Origin: JAPLDP01 sp964628285
GTDB lineage: Bacteria > Bacteroidota > Bacteroidia > Bacteroidales > JAGONC01
Reading direction: 5' to 3'
DNA length: 63,175 bases
Assembly: GCA_964628285.1 (NCBI GenBank)
Contig: CAZVNP010000014.1
Span: 1-63,175 of the forward strand
Shown here: piece by piece, positions 23,501-31,445 of the stretch
How the letters are laid out: each line of letters opens with the position of its first letter
How positions within the stretch are numbered: the first letter of the stretch is position 1
The notes under the pieces: model-generated
What the model was told of the DNA's origin: nothing
Databases searched by the model: none
The model's input: only the letters and a program-made list of their open reading frames with translations
Position numbers and translations under genes: made by a program

Positions 23501-23597
23501 CAAGAGAGACATATCCGACAATACCTGCTATGACCAGAAGGATAGCCATAACTATAGGTAGTATGGGTCGGTTTATGCTGGATGAGGAGAGGCTCAT
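20520..23597 (-). CDS. RND multidrug efflux transporter, HAE1/AcrB type
   Basis: 1025 residues with the twelve-helix RND topology and two large periplasmic domains. The proton-relay residues are present: GLVCDDAIIVLE in TM4 (Asp-Asp) and GLVTKNGILIVEF in TM10 (Lys). It pumps hydrophobic compounds from the periplasm or inner membrane through the TolC channel using the proton gradient. The start is 2 nt downstream of the MFP stop, so translation is tightly coupled. Substrate cannot be told from sequence. Confidence 0.95.
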   Translation of the reverse strand: MSLSSSSINRPILPIVMAILLVIAGIVGYVSLGDREYPNIDPPIVNVTTTYTGANAQVIQDQITDVLEEAIAGIEGVRVISSQSTEQSSLISVEFNLGEDLERAANDVRDKVSKTVKFLPKDIDPPIVEKLDANANPLIFMTVTSETKTLLEVSDVVDRYIKDRLETIPGIAGTIIFGEKRYSMRLWMDPDELASHGLTPLDVENAVKKENIELPSGRIEGDNTELSIRTTGLLTTPEEFNNLIIKQEDGKIVRFSDIGHAELRPQNERILFKSDLHPVIAIGVVPQPGANSIAIADEFYKRMDEVKKIIPADYHMKLGYDFTIFERKTVREVKETILLAFVLVVLIIFFFLRNWRSTIIPVIVIPISIIATFFIMFLTGITINVLTLVGMILAIGLVCDDAIIVLEIIYSKVDLGLPPLKAAYQGIQEIFFAIISTTVTLAVVFIPIMFLKGLTGRLFREFAIVVAGSVLVSGFVALTLSPMMGARILRKQRHLNMNWFFRMTEPFFLALNHTYRYSLAAFLKRRWIVFPLLVVVAGFIIVFGRSLHSELAPLEDRCNVRVNTLAPEGSSFEYMEKYMDELSQYVVDSIPEAIRNFVMIAPSISVVDAPNKGMLLIYFPDPSERKRSQHEIFRKFSKDMLTVTGISAFPYEPPTIGNRFGGQALQFVIQSPDFDTLTKILPIFLEEAQKSPILRFVDANLKVNKPELRLTVDRDKAAQMGVNMADIARTLQLLFSGQRFDYFYMNGKQYEIIGQVMRDQRDSPSDLQSVYVKNDKGELIPLENVTRWDEDVNPSTIYSYDRYIAATISAGTAPGVTLGDGINEMKRIAAKVLPPTFRTSLAGQSRDYAESSSSLMYVFILALILIYLILAAQFDSWIDPLIILMTVPLALFGALFSLWFFNQTLNIFSEIGIIMLIGLVTKNGILIVEFANQRKKKGSLKMEAIQKAAVARLRPILMTASATVLGILPIALSIGSTSGSRRSMGIAVVGGMIFATFFSLYVVPALYTYLSRERTQTSLTAKLLH

Positions 23598-23598
23598 G

Positions 23599-24654
23599 TC
23601 AGTCGAATTTAACGATTTGAACCGGCGATCCCTGTCTAATCCTGAGCAGGTTGGTAACCAACAGCGTATCGCCTACCTCCGTTCCCTCGAGGATCTGTAC
23701 CATGTCGCTGGTGCGTATACCTGTTTTCACCCAGGTCATGACAGCTTTTCCCTGTTTGACGGTATAGACGTCATATCCTTTGATTGAAGGGATAAGGCAT
23801 TGTGTGGGTACGAAGATGCCTTCCTGCGCCTCGGTGAAGGTAAGCGATACTTTCGCTGAGGTTCCGGGGATAAGCAGCCCCTCATCATTGTTGGCATAAG
23901 CCATGACCTGCAGATCACGGGTGTCCTGATCAATGCCGGGTTGTATGGCCGCTATGACAGCTTTGAACAGCCGCGGATTGCCCGGGATGGTGAACGTCAC
24001 CTCCTGCTCGTCTCTTATACTGCCTGCATAACGTTCAGGCACGGCAAAGTCGAGGCGGATGCGATGCGTGTCCTCCAGGCGTGTCAGAATCTTTGAGGGA
24101 GTGATATAAGCTCCTTCGCTCACATACCGTATCCCGACTTTACCTGCAAAAGGAGCGCGTATTTCCGTTTTATCCAGGTCAACCTGCACCATGTTGATCT
24201 CAGCCTCAAGCGTCTCCAAGGCATTTAGGATTTCATCATATTCCTGCTGGCTGATACCGCCGGTTTCCAAAAGAGCCTTGCTCCTCCGTTCATTGTCTTT
24301 GGCCAATTTCTCTTCCACATGTAATTTCGCCATTTTAGCCTGTAGGTCTGCATCATCAAGCTTGAACAGGACAGCATTCTGATTGACATAGGTGCCCTCG
24401 GTGAACCGGATTGACACCAGCCGCTTGCTGATCTCACTTTCAATATTCACAGCTTCATAAGCACGGAGCGACCCGATGGTATTGATATCATACGTGACCA
24501 CCGTGTCACGCACCAAGTACCCCTCAGCCGGTATCACCGGCATTGTCGTCACCGTCATCATGGCGCGGCTTTGCTCTTTTCGCTTTACAAGCTTTATGAC
24601 CGAAAAGATTATAATAAGACCGGCCAGAACGTAAAGAATGATCGATTTCTTCAT
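23599..24654 (-). CDS. RND efflux periplasmic adaptor (membrane fusion protein)
   Basis: 351 residues. A single N-terminal membrane helix (ILYVLAGLIIIFSVIKLV) anchors it. A lipoyl-like half (AVNIESEISKRLVSI), a coiled-coil hairpin (KLHVEEKLAKDNERRSKALLET), the second lipoyl half (IRAPFAGKVGIRYV), a beta-barrel, and a membrane-proximal domain follow. It links the RND pump to TolC. First gene of the efflux set. Confidence 0.9.
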   Translation of the reverse strand: MKKSIILYVLAGLIIIFSVIKLVKRKEQSRAMMTVTTMPVIPAEGYLVRDTVVTYDINTIGSLRAYEAVNIESEISKRLVSIRFTEGTYVNQNAVLFKLDDADLQAKMAKLHVEEKLAKDNERRSKALLETGGISQQEYDEILNALETLEAEINMVQVDLDKTEIRAPFAGKVGIRYVSEGAYITPSKILTRLEDTHRIRLDFAVPERYAGSIRDEQEVTFTIPGNPRLFKAVIAAIQPGIDQDTRDLQVMAYANNDEGLLIPGTSAKVSLTFTEAQEGIFVPTQCLIPSIKGYDVYTVKQGKAVMTWVKTGIRTSDMVQILEGTEVGDTLLVTNLLRIRQGSPVQIVKFD

Positions 24655-24712
24655 GAAATGAGCATTTTATAACCTGTATGGGATTCCCGGTTCAGCGCTT
24701 TCATCAGGCCGT

Positions 24713-24720
24713 CAAATATA
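24713..24720 (-). promoter_or_regulatory. -7 element for the efflux operon
   Basis: TATATTTG on the minus strand, just after the stop of the upstream gene, is a perfect -7 box. The start near 24706 would leave a 50-nt leader. The nearest TTTG (24739-24736) is only 15 bp away, too close for the consensus, so confidence is low. Confidence 0.35.
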
Positions 24721-25758
24721 TCAAAAATCATCCACCAAAATGAAATACACTTTAGAAATGGCTTTGACAGCCCTGTCGGAGAAGAAATCGTACGAAGGGA
24801 ACAGTGAAAATTTCCCGCCGTGCTGATCTTCGCCCCTGTTGACCAGCAGGACCGTTTGCCTGTCATTTCTGTTAAATACCTCGCTGAACGTAAAAACACA
24901 ACGGTACCCGTCTTCAGCCGCCACGGCAAACAAACCCTGTTTAAGGTTCGTTTCGGTCATGGCAAAATTACCCGACAGAAGCACATCGAGAGGGATACCC
25001 ATGAAAGTGGTGATGCCATGGATACCACGGCCGCGGCCATAAAAAACCGTCGGTATCGAAACCTCCGGCATATCGGCCGGGTAATCGGGGATAACGGCGA
25101 CTTCCCTGTCCCGGTCGAAAACTTGTATCTCCGGAGAGTACATTGGTTGCATGCCATGTTTAACCGGAAACGATCGGGGAAAAGATTTTATTATGATCCT
25201 GGAAGGATTTGAGAGATTCCTGACGGTGACCAGATCGCTGCCCACCACCAGCTTAGGCTGCTGCGGCAGAGGCCAGATATCCTTTGTCCTCGACGGCACA
25301 ATGGGAGCCACACGCGTGGCAATGATGATGTCATCACGATGGACAGGGTAATAAATCTCACCCCAACTCAGGACGGAGCGCTCACCGGCGTCGTTTTCAA
25401 CGACCACGTAAAGATCGATGACCGATGAAAACTCCTCTTCATTGGCCTTTTTCACTATTCTGTCGTTGAGAATGTCGCAGAGCGAGTAGCCGTCATAGCG
25501 GTAGGTGCCTGTGAAGACCACTGAATCATCCATCCGGGTCTCTTTACAGGCGACGGTGTGCAGTGGCAGCATCGAAAAATCAACCCTCCCGGGATTGGCT
25601 ATCTCCCCCGTCACTTCAACCGTGGGAGCAGGCAGGACGGTGGTGGCGGCATCATCATAAAAATCATTGGTTTGTCCCCTGACACACCAGGGCCATATCA
25701 GGGACAGCAACAGCAAAAGATAAAATGAATTTCTCATTGTCCTCTCAGTTTTCTTCAT
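24721..25758 (-). CDS. Exported molybdopterin-oxidoreductase-fold protein
   Basis: 345 residues with a signal peptide (FYLLLLLSLIWPWCVRG). Residues about 45-160 (VEVTGEIANPGRVDFSML, VACKETRM, FTGTYRYDGYSLCDIL) match the sulfite-oxidase-type molybdopterin-binding domain layout, with a Cys at the position of the cofactor ligand. A second, similar half follows (VPTVFYGRGRGIHGIT-like region, about 235-345). Whether it binds Moco is uncertain. ATG 25758 overlaps xseB by 14 bp; the ATG at 25737 is an alternative. Confidence 0.6.
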   Translation of the reverse strand: MKKTERTMRNSFYLLLLLSLIWPWCVRGQTNDFYDDAATTVLPAPTVEVTGEIANPGRVDFSMLPLHTVACKETRMDDSVVFTGTYRYDGYSLCDILNDRIVKKANEEEFSSVIDLYVVVENDAGERSVLSWGEIYYPVHRDDIIIATRVAPIVPSRTKDIWPLPQQPKLVVGSDLVTVRNLSNPSRIIIKSFPRSFPVKHGMQPMYSPEIQVFDRDREVAVIPDYPADMPEVSIPTVFYGRGRGIHGITTFMGIPLDVLLSGNFAMTETNLKQGLFAVAAEDGYRCVFTFSEVFNRNDRQTVLLVNRGEDQHGGKFSLFPSYDFFSDRAVKAISKVYFILVDDF

Positions 25759-25954
25759 TTAACTTCAGATCCTTTAGAATATCATTCACCTCTTCTTCCG
25801 TAGAGGTGAGTTTCTCACGGCATATCCTGATGAGCCACGTGGCCCGTTTCACTTTCTGTGAGAGCACATCCACGGTGATCTCACCTTTTTCGATTTCCTC
25901 CACGATGGCCGTCAGTTCCCTGAAAGCTTCATCATAACTGATCTTTTTCTCCAT
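25745..25954 (-). CDS. xseB: Exodeoxyribonuclease VII small subunit
   Basis: 69 residues, the usual size. The pattern SYDEAFRELTAIVEEIEKGEI and coiled-coil tail are typical of XseB, which binds XseA to form the ssDNA exonuclease. It overlaps xseA by 23 bp and the next gene by 14 bp, so the three are translated from one mRNA. Confidence 0.9.
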   Translation of the reverse strand: MEKKISYDEAFRELTAIVEEIEKGEITVDVLSQKVKRATWLIRICREKLTSTEEEVNDILKDLKLNEEN

Positions 25955-27215
25955 GGTCCGGTTGTATTGATTTTACGATACTGATAATTTTTCCGGAATG
26001 CAATTGTGTTGTCACGGTCTCATCCTCTTGCACCTTCCTGGCGTCGGTCAAAGGTTTGTCACGATACCATGTGATGCTGTATCCTCTTTTCAGGATGTTC
26101 AATGGGTCGAGCAGGTGGAGGCGGTGTTGTGTTTCGTCGAGGGTCTGGCGGCCGTCTCTGACGACCTGGAGGGCGTGCAGTGTCAGCAGCCGTGACAGCA
26201 TGGCGGTGTGGCTTCTGTTCTTTTCGAGCAGCCGCAGGGTCTGTGTTCTGAAGGTCCAGAGGGTGTCCGTCAGGAGATGCTTCTTCTCTTCCAGAATATC
26301 CAGGGCAGCGGTCAGGAGGGATTGTGCGGCGGCGTCGACAGTCGTGGCAAAATCGTGGAATTGCCCGATGAGAAAATGGGCCACATCCGTCGGTGTGATC
26401 TTGTTGGTATGGGCGGTCATTTCCACAACGGTTTCATTGGTGGAATGACCTATGCCGGTGATCACGGGCAGGGGGAAGAGGGCCACATCCCTGGCGAGGT
26501 CGTAGTGGTCGTAACAGCTCAGTCCCGTGTCGTCGCCGCCACCACGAATGATGGCCACGGCATCGAATAAACCGGCATAACGTCCGATGATCCGCAGCTG
26601 ACCCCGGATCGAAGCCACAGCTTTGTCGCCCTGCAGGATGGCCGGAAAAAGAACATGAACGAATCTGTAACCCCAGGCGTTATGTGTGAGGGTGGTGATA
26701 AGATCGCTGTAACCCCTGGACGTCTCAACGGAGATGACGGCGAGCCGTTTGGGCAGCAACGGCAGCGGCAGCAGCCTGTTGCGATCGAAGAGACCCTCCT
26801 TTTTAAGTTTTTCTATGGTCTCTCTCTTGGCCCTGGCCATCTCACCCAGGGTGAAGACGGGTTCAATGTCGATGATGTTGAGCGAAAGGCCGTAGATATC
26901 GTGAAAGGTCACCGTAGCCAGGAAAAGGATCTTCATGCCGTCGCCGAGGGGCTCACCCGTCACGCTGCGAAACTTCACGGAGATGGCCTTGAAGTTGTCA
27001 GACCATATTGTCGCACGCATCTGCGCTTTGATGGTGTTGCCGTGCTTTTCGACAAGATCGGGATAACAATGCCCGCTGTGGGGGTAATAATTCAACCGGG
27101 CCACCTCGGCCATTACCCAGTAACTCTCATCATATGCGTTGGCGAGGGTGAAACGGATGCTCCCCGTGATCTCCGACAGGCTGTAAATGGTTCTGTTATC
27201 GATGCTTTCAGGCAT
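25932..27215 (-). CDS. xseA: Exodeoxyribonuclease VII large subunit
   Basis: 427 residues. An N-terminal OB-fold (YSLSEITGSIRFTLANAYDESYWVMAEVA) precedes the catalytic domain, with AVISVETSRGYSDL, IIRGGGDDTGLSCYDHYDLARDVALFPLPVITGIGHSTN and DVAHFLI. It degrades single-stranded DNA to oligonucleotides during repair. First gene of the xseA-xseB run, and divergent from the M2 peptidase gene. Confidence 0.95.
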   Translation of the reverse strand: MPESIDNRTIYSLSEITGSIRFTLANAYDESYWVMAEVARLNYYPHSGHCYPDLVEKHGNTIKAQMRATIWSDNFKAISVKFRSVTGEPLGDGMKILFLATVTFHDIYGLSLNIIDIEPVFTLGEMARAKRETIEKLKKEGLFDRNRLLPLPLLPKRLAVISVETSRGYSDLITTLTHNAWGYRFVHVLFPAILQGDKAVASIRGQLRIIGRYAGLFDAVAIIRGGGDDTGLSCYDHYDLARDVALFPLPVITGIGHSTNETVVEMTAHTNKITPTDVAHFLIGQFHDFATTVDAAAQSLLTAALDILEEKKHLLTDTLWTFRTQTLRLLEKNRSHTAMLSRLLTLHALQVVRDGRQTLDETQHRLHLLDPLNILKRGYSITWYRDKPLTDARKVQEDETVTTQLHSGKIISIVKSIQPDHGEKDQL

Positions 27216-27238
27216 GCCGCAGGAATGTCAATTGCCGA

Positions 27239-27278
27239 CTGTAAATGTACAGGGAATCCGGATAAAATCATACATTTG
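27239..27278 (+). promoter_or_regulatory. Divergent promoter region xseA / M2 peptidase
   Basis: TACATTTG (27271-27278) is a perfect -7 box for the peptidase gene; start near 27285, leader about 30 nt. The dyad CTGTA-AATG-TACAG (27239-27252) includes TACATTTA on the minus strand, a possible -7 box for xseA with one mismatch. A regulator bound to the dyad could act on both genes. Confidence 0.4.
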
Positions 27279-27316
27279 CGTCATAACTATTCAATCAAAT
27301 ATCAATCGTGGGTGTT

Positions 27317-29011
27317 ATGAATTGTGCATTGAAATCTTACGTGCCGGTGGCGGTGATGGCCGTGAGCCTGTTTTTTACCGGCTGTCAATCAAAAACAGAA
27401 AAAATGGAAACGAAACTCAAAGAATTTATTACGGGCTTTGAGGCCAAGGCCAGACCACTGATGAAAGAGACCAACCTGGCAGCCTGGAATGCCTCCATCT
27501 CAGGAAAAGAAGAGGACTATAAAAAATCGGAGGAACTGCAGATCCGGCTCACGGCGCTCTTCGCCAACCGTGATGATTTCGCCGTGCTGAAAGAGATCAG
27601 GCAATCGTGTGCCGTGAGGGACGAGCTCCTGAACAGGCAGCTCACCATCCTTTACAATGATTTCCTCGATAACCAGGTCGACACGGCCCTGCTGGCCCGC
27701 AAGATAAGACTGGAGACGGAGATAGAGAAGAAATATTCCAACTTCAGGGCCGAGGTCGGTGGCAGGCAACTCACCGACAATGAAGTGGAGGACATCCTGA
27801 AAAACTCAACCGTAACGCAGGACCTGCAGCAAGCATGGGAAGCCCACAAGAAGATCGGCCCTGTGGTGGCCGGTGATATCATCAGGCTGGTGAAACTCCG
27901 CAATGACATAGCCCGGGAGCTTGGTTTCTCAAATTACCATGAGATGAGCCTGAAACTCACCGAACAGGACCCCGCAGAGATCAGCCGCCTCTTCGACGAG
28001 CTCGACAGCCTCACCCGGGACGCTTATACCGGGGTGAAAGATGAGATCGACACCTACCTCGCCAACCGTCTGCATATCAAAAAAGAAGAGCTCATGCCGT
28101 GGCATTACCAGAACCGTTACTTTCAGGAGGCGCCAAGAATTTATAACGTCGATCCGGATCAATATTACAAGGACAGGAACATTGAAACGCTGACGGAAGA
28201 TTATTACAGGGGTCTGGGCATGACCGTCGACGACATGCTTGCGTGCAGCGACCTCTATGAGAAACCGGGCAAAAACCAGCATGCCTTCACCACCGACATC
28301 GACAACGAAGGTGATATACGCGTGCTTTGCAACATTAAGCCCGACAATTACTGGATGAATACGATGCTGCATGAATTCGGTCATGCCGTGTATGATAAAT
28401 ACATCAACCGCGCCCTTCCCTTTTTCCTCAGGGAGCCGGCCCACATCTTCACCACGGAGGCCGTCGCCAATTTCTTCGGGCGCATGGCTTCCAACCCCGA
28501 ATGGTTATGCGACATGAAACTGATCGATCAACAGGAAAAAGATAAGATCGCCGGTGAGAGCTATAAGGTCATGCGGCTGGAGCAGCTCGTCTTCAGCCGC
28601 TGGTCGCAGGTGATGTACCGTTTTGAGAAAAGCATGTATGAGAACCCCGACCAGGATCTTAACAAGCTGTGGTGGAACCTGGTGGAGAGGTTCCAGATGA
28701 TCCGACGCCCTGCCGGCCGCAATGAACCCGACTGGGCTACCAAGATACATATTGCCACCTCACCATGCTATTACCATAATTATCTCCTTGGCGAGATGCT
28801 GGCATCACAGCTGAATCATTACATTGCCGTTACGGTGCTCCACTCCGACTATCTGGGACAAAGCTACGCGAACAGGCCCGAGGTGGGCAACTTTTTCATG
28901 GAGAAGGTCTTCTCGCCCGGCAGCCGCTGGTACTGGAATGAGATGATCGAAAGAGCCACCGGTGAGAAGCTGACACCGAAGTATTATGCGGAGCAGTTTG
29001 TAAAACAATGA
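27317..29011 (+). CDS. M2 family zinc peptidyl-dipeptidase (ACE-like), lipoprotein
   Basis: 564 residues from the ATG at 27317; an in-frame GTG at 27308 lies too close to the promoter. A lipoprotein signal ends FFTGC (lipid Cys about 24). The zinc site is HEFGH around residue 350, with the third ligand in TTEAVANFF. The family removes C-terminal dipeptides; bacterial members are related to angiotensin-converting enzyme. It acts in the periplasm or at the surface. Monocistronic; octamer arrays start about 35 bp after the stop. Confidence 0.9.
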   Translation: MNCALKSYVPVAVMAVSLFFTGCQSKTEKMETKLKEFITGFEAKARPLMKETNLAAWNASISGKEEDYKKSEELQIRLTALFANRDDFAVLKEIRQSCAVRDELLNRQLTILYNDFLDNQVDTALLARKIRLETEIEKKYSNFRAEVGGRQLTDNEVEDILKNSTVTQDLQQAWEAHKKIGPVVAGDIIRLVKLRNDIARELGFSNYHEMSLKLTEQDPAEISRLFDELDSLTRDAYTGVKDEIDTYLANRLHIKKEELMPWHYQNRYFQEAPRIYNVDPDQYYKDRNIETLTEDYYRGLGMTVDDMLACSDLYEKPGKNQHAFTTDIDNEGDIRVLCNIKPDNYWMNTMLHEFGHAVYDKYINRALPFFLREPAHIFTTEAVANFFGRMASNPEWLCDMKLIDQQEKDKIAGESYKVMRLEQLVFSRWSQVMYRFEKSMYENPDQDLNKLWWNLVERFQMIRRPAGRNEPDWATKIHIATSPCYYHNYLLGEMLASQLNHYIAVTVLHSDYLGQSYANRPEVGNFFMEKVFSPGSRWYWNEMIERATGEKLTPKYYAEQFVKQ

Positions 29012-29046
29012 TAGGAATACAATTGTGTAACCGGTTGTACGCTAAA

Positions 29047-29171
29047 TTGTTTTATTGTTATATTGCTATATTGTTGGAGCAGTTAGATTCTATTATTTTG
29101 TTACTTCGTTACTTCGTTACTTCGTTACTTCGCTACTTCGTTACTTCGTTACTTCGCTACCCCGTTATATT
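29047..29171 (+). repeat. Two octamer arrays (TTGTTATA type and GTTACTTC type)
   Basis: 29047-29078: TTGTTTTA, TTGTTATA, TTGCTATA, TTGTTGGA. 29100-29171: nine units, GTTACTTC x4, GCTACTTC, GTTACTTC x2, GCTACCCC, GTTATATT. The second array ends at the base before the last codon (stop) of the aminotransferase remnant. The first type recurs at 61505-61528. Confidence 0.9.
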
Positions 29172-29392
29172 TTACAGTCCTGCAAGCCAGTCGCACATTT
29201 TCTCCAGGAGATAATCGGCGAGCTTTCTCAGTATCCGGCGGCACTGTACCAGGTAAGCGTCCATGGCTTCGCTGCCTTTAAAGGCCGTCACGGCGGGATA
29301 CTGTACAAGATGAGCTCGTTGCTCTTCTCATTGATGGCCAGAGTCGCAGAAGGACTTAAATCCCTGACGTTTAAATTCAGATTGACAAACAT
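29172..29392 (-). pseudogene. PLP-dependent aminotransferase with internal deletion
   Basis: Minus-strand ATG 29392 opens NLNVRDLSPSATLAINEKSN, the standard N-terminus of class I/II aminotransferases. After about 30 codons it shifts frame into QYPAVTAFKGSEAMDAYL and RRILRKLADYLLEKM, which matches the region near residue 290-330 of such enzymes, and then stops at TAA 29174-29172. So roughly 250 codons, including the PLP lysine, are gone, and so is the C-terminus. It is clearly non-functional. Position 29393-29486 shows no gene. Confidence 0.65.
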
Positions 29393-29486
29393 GTTATGAT
29401 GCTATAATAGACGCCGCGCAAAATACGACTTTTTTACGGATTATCCGCTTTTCAAAAGCTTCAAAATAAATATTTTGTGTCGTATG

Positions 29487-29516
29487 TTGGAACTATGATC
29501 TATTTTCCTAAATTTG
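29487..29516 (+). promoter_or_regulatory. Strong Bacteroidota-type promoter for the RRM gene
   Basis: TTG (29487-29489), 19-bp spacer, TAAATTTG (29509-29516): both boxes match the consensus. Start near 29523 gives a leader of about 130 nt before the ATG at 29656, long for this window, and AT-rich just before the gene. Confidence 0.65.
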
Positions 29517-29655
29517 CAGCCGATTTGAGAATAAAGCTACCCGATTAAGTAACAACCAGCGAGTAAAGCATTGACCTCTATGGCTTCCCTGTAGTTTTCT
29601 TGTCGTGTCTGAAACTCAAAATCGTAAATATTAATTAATTTAAAAAAATTATTTT

Positions 29656-29952
29656 ATGAAAAACATTTTTGTGTCAAATCTAAGTTTCAGTGTTGGCGAT
29701 AGCGATCTGAGGCAGGTTTTTGAAGAGTATGGGGAAGTGATCTCCGCCAAAGTGATCACCGACAGGTTTTCCGGTAAATCACGCGGTTTTGGGTTCGTGG
29801 AGATGAAAAACGACGAAGAAGCCGATAAGGCTATTGAAGAATTAAATAATGCCGAATTTGATGGTAAAGTGATCAATGTTACCATTGCCAGGCCCAGGGA
29901 AGATCACAGGCCACGTCCCGACCGTCCCCGTTTCGGCAATAACAGGTATTAA
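29656..29952 (+). CDS. RRM-type RNA-binding protein
   Basis: 98 residues. One RNA-recognition motif with RNP2 IFVSNL (4-9) and RNP1 KSRGFGFVEM (41-50), followed by a short Arg/Pro-rich tail (EDHRPRPDRPRFGNNRY). Such small RRM proteins are abundant in Bacteroidota and bind single-stranded RNA; some act as global post-transcriptional regulators. It has a consensus promoter and its own terminator, so it is monocistronic. The long leader could allow autoregulation. Confidence 0.92.
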   Translation: MKNIFVSNLSFSVGDSDLRQVFEEYGEVISAKVITDRFSGKSRGFGFVEMKNDEEADKAIEELNNAEFDGKVINVTIARPREDHRPRPDRPRFGNNRY

Positions 29953-29971
29953 TAACGAACGAAACTTTCTT

Positions 29972-30007
29972 GGGGGACACAACCGGTGGCTGTGCCCTTT
30001 TCTTTTA
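29972..30007 (+). terminator. Intrinsic terminator of the RRM gene
   Basis: GGGGGACACA and TGTGCCC form a stem (one bulge) around ACCGGTGGC, followed by TTTTCTTTT. Starts 20 nt after the stop codon. Confidence 0.75.
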
Positions 30008-30097
30008 CCAGCCCGGTAAAAAAATTCCCGTTGAAGGGTCACATCTGAAGGTGGATCCGGATTAACTGTAAGGTCGCACTGATAATTCATTTTGCCA

Positions 30098-31207
30098 ATG
30101 AAGACCTGTATGTTGACCGGCATCCTCGTTGCGGTATGGTGTTTCTGTTCCGTGTACCGGTGCATGCCACAGCCCGGACGGGCAGCGTCAGATGATTTTT
30201 ATTCCCATTTTGATGACAAGCCGCGAGGACCAACAGGTTTACGCATTGTCTTTTACAACCTTGAAAACTTCTTCGACACCATCGACGACAGTCTGGTGAA
30301 GGACGAGGAGTATACGCCAGGGGGTGCCAGGCGCTGGAGTGCATGGCGTTTCAGGCAGAAGGAACTGCACCTTTACAAAACGCTGGTGGCGTTGGGGGGT
30401 TGGGAGCCTCCCGGGATCATCGGTATGTGTGAGGTGGAGAACAGGGGTGTCATCGAGAGGCTTTTGCGCGAAACACCTCTGAGACGGTACGGGTACCATG
30501 TGATCCATTACGAATCACCCGACGAGCGTGGCATCGACGTAGCCATGCTGTACCGGCCCGGCAAATTTATCCCGCTGTCGCAGGAAGCCATTCCCATTCT
30601 TGCGCCGTCGGGGGAACCGGAGGGGACACGCGATATCCTCAGGGTGACGGGCACCCTTTTCGGCGGCGATACGGTGCATCTGTTCGTTAACCACTGGCCG
30701 TCGCGTTATGGCGGCTCGCTGGCGTCAGCCCTGCGACGGGCAGCGGTGGCTGCCGTCCTCCGCCGGCATGTCGATTCTCTTCTCTTATCCAATCCCAAAG
30801 CATATATTGTCATCATGGGCGACTTCAACGACGATCCTTCGGACGAGAGCATCACCAGTTTTCTGGGAGCGAGAACCGACACCGCGGGCTTTCAGGCCCA
30901 TGACCTTGTCTGCCTGATGTCGCTGATGAACCATGTGCCCAATGCCGGCACCATCAAATTCAGGGAGACGTGGAGCACCTTCGACCAGTTCATCGTGTCG
31001 GGATCGCTGTTATTGAAAAATGAGAATCCCGGATTGCATTGCCGCCAGGCCGCCATCTTTGCGGCGCCATTTCTTCTGGAAGACGACCAGACCTATCTCG
31101 GTACCAGACCGTACCGCACTTTCTCAGGGCCAAGGTATCTCGGTGGGTTCAGTGATCATTTGCCGGTGTACTTAGATTTGGTACATCCTTCCACAACGGC
31201 TCATTAG
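30098..31207 (+). CDS. Endonuclease/exonuclease/phosphatase (EEP) family protein
   Basis: 369 residues from the ATG at 30098; a TTG at 30092 in the same frame is less likely. A hydrophobic leader (TGILVAVWCFCSVYRC) suggests export. EEP signature motifs: FYNLENFFD (metal Asn/Asp), CEVEN (catalytic Glu), NHWPSR, MGDFNDDPSD, and GGFSDHLPV (Asp-His). The fold serves nucleases and phosphodiesterases; the substrate is not predictable. Followed by a three-unit heptamer repeat and a terminator. Confidence 0.85.
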   Translation: MKTCMLTGILVAVWCFCSVYRCMPQPGRAASDDFYSHFDDKPRGPTGLRIVFYNLENFFDTIDDSLVKDEEYTPGGARRWSAWRFRQKELHLYKTLVALGGWEPPGIIGMCEVENRGVIERLLRETPLRRYGYHVIHYESPDERGIDVAMLYRPGKFIPLSQEAIPILAPSGEPEGTRDILRVTGTLFGGDTVHLFVNHWPSRYGGSLASALRRAAVAAVLRRHVDSLLLSNPKAYIVIMGDFNDDPSDESITSFLGARTDTAGFQAHDLVCLMSLMNHVPNAGTIKFRETWSTFDQFIVSGSLLLKNENPGLHCRQAAIFAAPFLLEDDQTYLGTRPYRTFSGPRYLGGFSDHLPVYLDLVHPSTTAH

Positions 31208-31216
31208 GATCCTTAG

Positions 31217-31237
31217 CTGCGAGTTACGAGCTGCGAG
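31217..31237. repeat. Three heptamers CTGCGAG / TTACGAG / CTGCGAG
   Basis: Three 7-bp units that start 9 bp after the EEP stop codon. Short, but the same form and location (just 3' of a stop) as the longer arrays. Confidence 0.6.
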
Positions 31238-31249
31238 CACCTCATCCCC

Positions 31250-31284
31250 AAGCCCCTTCTCCTAAAGGCGTAGGGGCTTTTTTT
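31250..31284 (+). terminator. Intrinsic terminator of the EEP gene
   Basis: AAGCCCC (31250-31256) and GGGGCTT (31273-31279) form a 7-bp stem, followed by TTTTT. The loop contains TTCTCCTAAAGG, also found at 19099-19165. Confidence 0.8.
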
Positions 31285-31445
31285 CCTATGACATTTCAAC
31301 TGTCAACCGTCTACCGCCAACTTTTTAATTTACCTAATGTGGTAAAAAACATTAATATTTTTTGTTTTTAATAATAAGAAGAATTATATTGCATTGATTT
31401 ATTAGCAATAGAAACTTTACTTAAGCCGGTCTGATAAAACTACCC

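Noticed and set aside
24651..24929. 92-residue minus-strand ORF overlapping the Moco-fold gene
   Set aside because: Mostly an alternative frame of that gene. The tail beyond 24721 has no recognisable family.
29055..29399. 114-residue plus-strand ORF
   Set aside because: Its N-terminal part is octamer array (repeated RYFVTSLL) and the rest is antisense to the aminotransferase remnant.
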